The notes under the pieces are model-generated. The model searched no databases and was not told the DNA's origin. It saw only the letters and a list, made by a program, of their open reading frames with translations. From the NCBI GenBank assembly GCA_021205715.1, contig JAJPXA010000154.1:1-7385 (forward strand): 7,385 bases of DNA, read 5' to 3'. Below, piece by piece: positions 1 to 5,230 of the stretch. The number at the start of each line of letters is the position of its first letter. Position 1 is the first letter of the stretch. The position numbers were made by a program, and so were the translations under genes. The stretch comes from Bacillota bacterium (GTDB taxonomy: Bacteria > Bacillota > Clostridia > UBA1381).

Positions 1-8
1 GAATTACA

Positions 9-704
9 TTGAAAAAGTACATAGCGGAATTTATCGGAACATTGGTTCTTGTAACCATCGGCTGCGGAACGGCGATGCTCGTAGGCTGCAAATCGGGAAC
101 CGGAAGCGGGTACATACTCACGGCTTTCGCGTTCGGTCTTACGATTGTAGGTATGGCGTACTGTGTCGGAAATATTTCGGGCTGTCATATCAATCCTGCC
201 GTTTCATTGGGCGTTCTTATGAGCGGCGGAATGAGCGTTAAGGATTTTGTCGGTTACGTTATAGCGCAGTGCCTCGGCGCGTTGGGCGGCTCGGGCATTT
301 TGGCGGCGATATTCTCGCTCGGCGGCGTTGCGGATCAAACCGGCGCGTTCGGCTCGAACGGTCTGGCCGGCGTAAACGGAAGCGCGGCGGCGGGTGTGAT
401 TGTCGAAATCGTTCTCACGTTTATTTTCGTGCTTACGGTTTTGGGCGTAACGTCAAAGAAGGCTAAGCACGGCTCGTTTGCGGGAATTGTAATCGGCTTT
501 ACGCTTACTCTTGTGCATATTTTCGGCATCGGACTTACGGGAACGTCCGTAAATCCCGCACGCAGTATCGGTCCCGCGGTTGCGTCGGCGATTAACGGCA
601 ACACCGAGCCGTTATCGTGCTTGTGGGTATTTATTGTCGCACCGCTTATAGGCGCGGCTATTGCGGCGGCGGTTTACAAATTCCTTGAAAAGGGAAATAA
701 GTAA
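9..704 (+). CDS. aqpZ: Aquaporin, MIP family, AqpZ-like water channel
   Basis: Inner-membrane channel for passive water movement; 231 residues, the usual AqpZ length. Six hydrophobic segments are visible (roughly residues 4-24, 34-54, 82-103, 127-147, 156-176, 203-224). The two half-helix motifs are present: NPA at 62-64 after SGCHI, and NPARS at 182-186. Aligned to E. coli AqpZ, the aromatic/Arg filter is F42, H170, T179 and R185, the water-selective set; a glycerol facilitator would carry a smaller residue in place of His. The start is TTG: the N-terminus MKKYIAEFIGT is the family's normal beginning, and only two upstream in-frame codons are in the window. The ribosome binding site and promoter lie outside the left edge, so an upstream start cannot be excluded. 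It converges with the minus-strand operon. The family is certain; water selectivity is inferred from the filter residues. Confidence 0.95.
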   Translation: MKKYIAEFIGTLVLVTIGCGTAMLVGCKSGTGSGYILTAFAFGLTIVGMAYCVGNISGCHINPAVSLGVLMSGGMSVKDFVGYVIAQCLGALGGSGILAAIFSLGGVADQTGAFGSNGLAGVNGSAAAGVIVEIVLTFIFVLTVLGVTSKKAKHGSFAGIVIGFTLTLVHIFGIGLTGTSVNPARSIGPAVASAINGNTEPLSCLWVFIVAPLIGAAIAAAVYKFLEKGNK

Positions 705-724
705 AAATAAGTAAAAACCACCTA

Positions 725-762
725 AAAACAAGCCGGCGGTCTGTAGACCGCCGGCTTGTTTT
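725..762. terminator. Bidirectional intrinsic terminator between convergent genes
   Basis: A perfect 17-bp stem (725-741 pairing with 746-762) with loop TGTA. The core is GC-rich (GCCGGCGGTC) and the outer pairs are A/T, so each strand reads A-tract, GC stem, T-tract: TTTT at the plus-strand end and TTTTT at the minus-strand end (728-724). It lies 21 bp after the aquaporin stop and about 20 bp after the tagA stop. It should end both the aquaporin transcript and the four-gene minus-strand operon. Confidence 0.93.
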
Positions 763-764
763 AT

Positions 765-779
765 ACGCTTATGAAGCGT
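765..779 (-). other. Small hairpin just after the tagA stop
   Basis: ACGCTT (765-770) pairs with AAGCGT (774-779) around a 3-nt loop. It begins 3 nt after the tagA stop codon and lies just before the large terminator in the operon's direction. It has no T-tract of its own. It may help protect the transcript's 3' end or may be chance. Confidence 0.3.
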
Positions 780-782
780 TAA

Positions 783-1523
783 TCACTCGCTTTGCTTGAA
801 TTTTTTTCCTTTAAAAAACACCGTGACCGCGAACTTCGGTAAATCCATCATTCTGCCGATTCTCTGCGGCTCCTTATACAGGCGGTACAGCCATTCGAGT
901 CCGTGATTGCAGAAAAAGTCGGGCGCGCGCTCGGCGGTGCCGGCGAAAACGTCAAGGCTTCCGCCTATGCCCATCGCGACCTTTGCGTTTAATTTTTCGC
1001 GGTATTTGTCTATCCACATTTCCTGCTTCGGCGCGCCGAGGCATACGAATATTATGTCCGCGTCCGACGCGTTAATTTGCGCAACGATTTCCTCCTCCTC
1101 GTCCTTTTTGAAATAGCCGTTTCTCATACCGGCGATATTCAATTTCGGGTATGTTTTCAAAAGATTTTCAGCCGCCTTTTCCGCAGCGCCCGGTTTACCG
1201 CCGAACAAAAACAGCTTGTGAGCGCTTCCGTTTATCCTTTCAAGCACGCGGCAGGCTATATCATAACCTGCGGCGCGCTCCTTAATCGGCTTTTTGAGTA
1301 TTTTCGACGCGTATACCACGCCTATTCCGTCAGCCGTAAGCAAATCCGAACGGTTCAGCACATCGCAAAATGCGCTGTCGCGGTACGCCGCCATAATTAT
1401 TTCGGAATTGGGCGTGAAAACGCTGTGAAGTCCCTCGCCGTCGAAAAAATCGAGTATCATATCCGCCGCCTCGCCGATATTCACCATATCGACATTAACG
1501 CCCAAAATATTTACCTTGTCCAT
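783..1523 (-). CDS. tagA: WecG/TagA/CpsF glycosyltransferase (UDP-ManNAc : GlcNAc-PP-undecaprenol ManNAc transferase)
   Basis: Membrane-associated GT26 enzyme that adds N-acetylmannosamine to undecaprenyl-diphosphate-GlcNAc, making the linkage disaccharide of wall teichoic acid or a related surface polymer. At 246 residues it is full length. Family signatures run in order: ILGVNVD (6-12), FTPNSEII (36-43), LLTADGIGVV (61-70), ERAAGYD (82-88), LFLFGGKPG (104-112), FVCLGAPKQEMW (159-170), MGIGGSLDVFAG (184-195) and a C-terminal WLYRLYKEPQRIGR (211-224). T37 and D65 fall at the numbers recalled for catalytic residues in characterised TagA, and R214, R221 and R224 at those recalled for its C-terminal membrane-docking appendage. 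There is no signal peptide. It is the last operon gene, 15 bp after citrate synthase. No other teichoic acid or capsule gene is in view, so the final polymer is unknown. Confidence 0.93.
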   Translation of the reverse strand: MDKVNILGVNVDMVNIGEAADMILDFFDGEGLHSVFTPNSEIIMAAYRDSAFCDVLNRSDLLTADGIGVVYASKILKKPIKERAAGYDIACRVLERINGSAHKLFLFGGKPGAAEKAAENLLKTYPKLNIAGMRNGYFKKDEEEEIVAQINASDADIIFVCLGAPKQEMWIDKYREKLNAKVAMGIGGSLDVFAGTAERAPDFFCNHGLEWLYRLYKEPQRIGRMMDLPKFAVTVFFKGKKFKQSE

Positions 1524-1527
1524 ACTA

Positions 1528-1534
1528 TCCTCCC
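1528..1534 (-). promoter_or_regulatory. Ribosome binding site of tagA
   Basis: GGGAGGA on the minus strand, 5 nt from GGAGG to the ATG at 1523. It lies wholly in the 15-bp gap after the citrate synthase stop, which suggests efficient independent initiation on a shared transcript and fixes the tagA start. Confidence 0.85.
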
Positions 1535-1538
1535 GATT

Positions 1539-2918
1539 TTACCTGTCATTCAAATCGACATAATCCTTGTTCGTGATTATCCACTTGTATGCCGGACGTA
1601 TAATTCTCGAGCATCCGAGAACCTCCTCAAGTCTGTGCGCGCACCAGCCGACAACTCTTGAAATCGCGAACAGGGGAGTGTACATCGGCTCGGGAATACC
1701 GAGCATTTTATAAACAAATCCCGCATACAAATCGACATTTGCGCACATAGGCTTGTTTGAACCTTTTATCTTTAAAAATACCTCCGGCGTAAGCTCTTCG
1801 ATAAGGTTGTACAGCCGATATTCCTTTAAAAATTCGGGATTGCGCTCCGCCAAAAGCTGCGCCTTTTCCTTTAAAAGCACCGCTCTCGGGTCGGAAAGCG
1901 TGTATATCGCGTGACCCATACCGTAGACAAGACCCGAGCCGTCGAACGCTTCTTTTCTTAAAATTTTCTCTATGTACTGCGCGACCTCGTCCCTGTCTTC
2001 CCAATTGTCGACATTTTCCTCGATATTCGCCATCATTGCCATAACCTTCGCGTTCGCGCCGCCGTGACGCGGGCCCTTCAAAGAGCCGATAGCCGCGGCT
2101 ATTGCCGAATACGTATCCGTGCCCGAGGACGACACAACTCTCGCGGTGAACGCGGAGTTGTTTCCGCCGCCGTGCTCGGCGTGAATCATCAGCATAACAT
2201 CAAGCATTTCCGCCTCTTCCTTGGTGTATTTGTTGTCCGGTCTTATCATATAAAGCAAATTTTCCGCCGTGGACAAATTCTCCTGCGGGCGGTGCAGAAT
2301 AAGGCTTTTGCCGTCATAGTAATGCTTTTTCGCCTCATATCCGTAAGCCGCCATAACCGGCAGACGCGCGATAAGCTCCACCGACTGCCGTATCAAATTT
2401 GACGGGCTTATATCGTCGGGATTAGGGTCATAGGAGTATGACGCCAAAACCGAGCGCGCGAGCTTGTTCATAATATTGCCGCTGGGCGCTTTTAAAATCA
2501 TATCCTCAGCAAATCCGTCGGGCAGGGGACGCATTTTGCCGATAAGCGCCGAAAATTTTTCAAGCGACTCCTTGTTCGGAAGCTGTCCCAAAAGCAGCAG
2601 ATACGCTACCTCTTCGAATCCGAAACGGCGGTCGTTCTCACAGCTTTTTACGATGTCTGCAAGGCTGTAGCCGCGGTAGCGCAGCTCGCCCTCCACCGGC
2701 GTTTTCACGCCGTCTTTCATTATATAGCCCTTAACCGAGCCGACAGAGGTAAGCCCTGCCGTAACGCCGGTGCCGTCGTCGTTTCTCAAGCCTCTTTTAA
2801 CGTCGAATTTTTTGAAGGTGTCGTTTGAAAACGGCAGATATACACCCTCCGCTTTTTTTTGAAAATACTTTTCAAGATCTTCCGTTTCTTCAGTATTTGA
2901 TGTGTTTCTGTAAAGCAT
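1539..2918 (-). CDS. gltA: Citrate synthase, Si type
   Basis: Cytosolic enzyme condensing acetyl-CoA with oxaloacetate to citrate. Numbered from the preferred start (459 residues), the catalytic triad is H249 (in HAEHGGGN), H285 (GPRHGGAN) and D396 (NVDLYAG). Other substrate-site motifs are GMGHAIYTLSDPRA, with H336, and ISRVVGW, with R421. The first ~75 residues before ELRYRGY form an extension that makes it longer than the ~430-residue Gram-negative enzyme, as in clostridial forms. It is unrelated to the Re-citrate synthase of some clostridia, which resembles isopropylmalate synthase. The start at 2918 is preferred: an ATG three codons upstream (2927) overlaps the only Shine-Dalgarno, while 2918 sits 8 nt from it. 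It follows parC by 42 bp and precedes tagA by 15 bp. A 2-methylcitrate synthase activity cannot be excluded, but no prp genes are present. Confidence 0.95.
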   Translation of the reverse strand: MLYRNTSNTEETEDLEKYFQKKAEGVYLPFSNDTFKKFDVKRGLRNDDGTGVTAGLTSVGSVKGYIMKDGVKTPVEGELRYRGYSLADIVKSCENDRRFGFEEVAYLLLLGQLPNKESLEKFSALIGKMRPLPDGFAEDMILKAPSGNIMNKLARSVLASYSYDPNPDDISPSNLIRQSVELIARLPVMAAYGYEAKKHYYDGKSLILHRPQENLSTAENLLYMIRPDNKYTKEEAEMLDVMLMIHAEHGGGNNSAFTARVVSSSGTDTYSAIAAAIGSLKGPRHGGANAKVMAMMANIEENVDNWEDRDEVAQYIEKILRKEAFDGSGLVYGMGHAIYTLSDPRAVLLKEKAQLLAERNPEFLKEYRLYNLIEELTPEVFLKIKGSNKPMCANVDLYAGFVYKMLGIPEPMYTPLFAISRVVGWCAHRLEEVLGCSRIIRPAYKWIITNKDYVDLNDR

Positions 2919-2926
2919 TATAATCA

Positions 2927-2932
2927 TCCTTT
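2927..2932 (-). promoter_or_regulatory. Ribosome binding site that decides the citrate synthase start
   Basis: AAAGGA on the minus strand. The ATG at 2927-2925 begins inside this motif and so cannot use it; the next in-frame ATG at 2918-2916 is 8 nt away, which is ideal. No other Shine-Dalgarno-like stretch lies upstream: the sequence before it is a GC-rich run. Confidence 0.7.
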
Positions 2933-2955
2933 CATTGCGCGGGGGCGTACTTTAA

Positions 2956-2974
2956 TAAGCCTATATCAGGCTTA
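2956..2974 (-). other. Hairpin over the parC stop codon
   Basis: A perfect 7-bp stem: TAAGCCT (2956-2962) with AGGCTTA (2968-2974), 5-nt loop. It includes the parC TAG stop (2961-2963). On the minus strand it is followed by TTAAAG rather than a U-run, so it is at best a weak terminator. It could serve as an RNA processing or stability element between the topoisomerase genes and citrate synthase. Confidence 0.5.
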
Positions 2975-5183
2975 ATTGAGAGTCCTCCTTTTTAAGCGCC
3001 GAGCCTGCGGCGGGAATATTTTTGACCGCGTATTTTTCCGCGTCCGCCAAACCGCTATCCTCCGCGAGAGTCACTCTTATCAGCTTCGCTCCCTTTTTCT
3101 TTATTGTTATAACCTGCACACCCTGAGTGTTCTTTGTTGCCTTAAGGGGTATTTTTTCGGTATTTACAAAAAGCACTCGGTTGTTGTCGGTCATTAAAAC
3201 TATATTACAATCCCCGTTTGTGTGGGATATGCTTACTATAGGCGATTTATCACTGTACGCTCCGACGAGCCTGCGTCTGTTGGACTTCGTTTCGTAGTTT
3301 GAAAGCTCCACCTTCGCCATTTTTCCGTTTTCAAACGCGAACAGCATAAAACCCTTGTAGTCATTGGTAATAACAGTATACAGTATTTTTTCGTTTTCTT
3401 CAAGCCCCAACATTCCCGGCATATATTCGCCCATTGTGCTGACCTTGGCGTCGGGTATATCGTAGAGCTTCATTTTATAAACGGTTGCGTTGTTCGTAAA
3501 GAACAGACACTCGTTTTTATTTGTGGTTTCTATCGTCTGAATTATTTCATCGTCCTCTTTAAGCCTATGCTCCGTCGTTGACGAGCGCAGCGACAGCGCC
3601 GAAATTTTCTTTAAATATCCGCCGCGCGTCACGAAAACCGTGCAGGCGTAATCGTCGACGGTTTGAACCTCCACATAGGTTTCTATCTCATCGCTTGCGA
3701 TAAGCTGAGTTTTCCGCTCCTGCGCGTACTTTTTTATAACATTTCTAAGCTCGGAGGCGATTACCTTTTTGACCTCGGTGTCGCTTGAAAGAGTGTTGTT
3801 AAGATTTTCAAGCTCCTCCATCAGTTTTTCTATCTCCGAGGTGCGGTTTAAAATGTATTCGCGGTTTAGATTTCTGAGCTTAATTTCCGCGACGTATTCC
3901 GCCTGTATTTGGTCTATGCCGAATCCGTCCATCAAATTCGGAACGACGTCCGATTCAAGCTCCGTGTGGCGGATAATGGATATTGCCTTGTCAATGTCCA
4001 TTAATATCTTTTTAAGACCCGTTAAAAGATGCAGCTTTGCGCTCTTTTTGTCAATATCGTAGCGTATGCTGTTCTTGGTGCAGTCCATACGGAAATCTAT
4101 CCAATGCTCCAAGATTTCCTTAACGCCCATTACGTAGGGTCTGTTCTTTATAAGTATATTAAAATTACAGCCGAACGAGTCCTCAAGCGGCGTCATTTTA
4201 TAGAGCTTTGCCATAAGCTGCTCGGGGTCGGTTCCGCGCTTTAAATCGAGCGTTATCTTAAAGCCGCTCAAATCCGTTTCATCTCTCGCGTCCGATATTT
4301 CCCTTAGCTTATTCGCCTTTATAAGGTCCATAATCTTGCCGATAACCGCCTCGGAGGTGGTTGTATACGGAATTTCGGTTATCTCTATACAGTTATTCGC
4401 CTTGTCGTAATTATAAACCGCGCGCATTTTAAAGCTGCCCCTGCCGGTTTCGTAAATCGTGCGCATCTCGTCGCGCGAATATATTATTGTCGCTCCCAGC
4501 GGAAAATCGGGCGCGGGCATAATATCTAAAATTTCATCGGTGGTTATGCTCTTTTTCTTCATTATCGCGATTGCAGCCTCGCATACCTCCTTGAGGTTAA
4601 ACGAGCATATATTGCTTGCCATACCGACCGCGATACCTTGGTTCGGGTTTACCAATATGTTCGGGAACGCCGAGGGGAGCATAACCGGCTCCTTCATCTC
4701 GCCGTCATAGCTGTCGACAAACTCAACCGTATTTTTGTTAATATCGCGGAACAGTTCCTCGCATATCGGTTCCAGTCTTACCTCGGTATAACGCGACGCG
4801 GCGTACGCCATATCTCGCGAATACTGCTTACCGAAGTTACCCTGCGACTCAACAAGCGGGTGCAAAAGCGACTCGTTTCCGCGTGTCAAGCGCACCATGG
4901 TTTCATAAATGGACGCATCGCCGTGCGGATTTAATTTCATCGTCTGTCCGACTACATTCGCCGATTTCGTGAGCTTGCCGCCCAAAAGTCCCATTTTATA
5001 CATCGTGTACAAGAGCTTTCTGTGCGCCGGCTTTAAGCCGTCGATTTCGGGTATGGCTCTTGAAATTATAACGCTCATAGCGTAGGGCATATAGTTTTTT
5101 TCAAGCGTTTCCGTTATCGCCTGATCCTCTATCGGCGCGCTTACTATAACCTCCGGCTCCGCGTTTTTCTTCTTTCTTGGCAT
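2961..5183 (-). CDS. parC: DNA topoisomerase IV subunit A (GyrA/ParC family)
   Basis: DNA-cleaving and rejoining subunit of a type IIA topoisomerase; it should pair with the ParE encoded just upstream. It has 740 residues. The breakage-reunion domain spans about 20-500, with catalytic R131-Y132 in AASRYTEV, the IAVGMASN motif with DNA-bending I184, and a helical tower/coiled-coil region near 375-490. The C-terminal domain (about 505-740) shows roughly four blade repeats (near 514, 559, 612, 660), fewer than the six of E. coli GyrA. No QRRGGRG-like GyrA box is visible where blade 1 should carry it, so decatenation/relaxation is more likely than supercoiling. Oddities: PEIDGLKP lacks the Arg of PDVRDGLKP; NPHGD replaces HPHGD; the quinolone-contact Ser is A90, while the acidic partner is E94. 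The gene starts 44 bp after parE. Purine-rich AGAGGAA and GGG lie before the ATG, at 2 and 10 nt. A gyrA call is less likely. Confidence 0.93.
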   Translation of the reverse strand: MPRKKKNAEPEVIVSAPIEDQAITETLEKNYMPYAMSVIISRAIPEIDGLKPAHRKLLYTMYKMGLLGGKLTKSANVVGQTMKLNPHGDASIYETMVRLTRGNESLLHPLVESQGNFGKQYSRDMAYAASRYTEVRLEPICEELFRDINKNTVEFVDSYDGEMKEPVMLPSAFPNILVNPNQGIAVGMASNICSFNLKEVCEAAIAIMKKKSITTDEILDIMPAPDFPLGATIIYSRDEMRTIYETGRGSFKMRAVYNYDKANNCIEITEIPYTTTSEAVIGKIMDLIKANKLREISDARDETDLSGFKITLDLKRGTDPEQLMAKLYKMTPLEDSFGCNFNILIKNRPYVMGVKEILEHWIDFRMDCTKNSIRYDIDKKSAKLHLLTGLKKILMDIDKAISIIRHTELESDVVPNLMDGFGIDQIQAEYVAEIKLRNLNREYILNRTSEIEKLMEELENLNNTLSSDTEVKKVIASELRNVIKKYAQERKTQLIASDEIETYVEVQTVDDYACTVFVTRGGYLKKISALSLRSSTTEHRLKEDDEIIQTIETTNKNECLFFTNNATVYKMKLYDIPDAKVSTMGEYMPGMLGLEENEKILYTVITNDYKGFMLFAFENGKMAKVELSNYETKSNRRRLVGAYSDKSPIVSISHTNGDCNIVLMTDNNRVLFVNTEKIPLKATKNTQGVQVITIKKKGAKLIRVTLAEDSGLADAEKYAVKNIPAAGSALKKEDSQLSLI

Positions 5184-5211
5184 TTCCTCTTTTCCCTTTC
5201 CTATACTGTTC

Positions 5212-5230
5212 TAACCGTGTTTTTCGGTTA
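5212..5230 (-). other. Hairpin over the parE stop codon
   Basis: TAACCG (5212-5217) pairs with CGGTTA (5225-5230) around a 7-nt loop. On the minus strand the stem begins with the parE TAA stop itself (5230-5228). No T-tract follows, so it is not an intrinsic terminator. It lies in the 44-bp parE-parC gap, upstream of the purine-rich parC ribosome binding region, and could affect mRNA stability or the ratio of the two subunits. Confidence 0.4.

Noticed and set aside
1077..1661. A 194-codon plus-strand open frame opposite tagA and the end of the citrate synthase gene
   Set aside because: It runs antisense across two well-supported genes and their junction. The product is not recognisable, and no ribosome binding site or promoter stands out. 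It is best explained as a shadow of codon bias.
2937..2947. A GC-rich run before the citrate synthase gene considered as a G-quadruplex or regulatory site
   Set aside because: Only one G-run longer than two is present; a quadruplex needs four.
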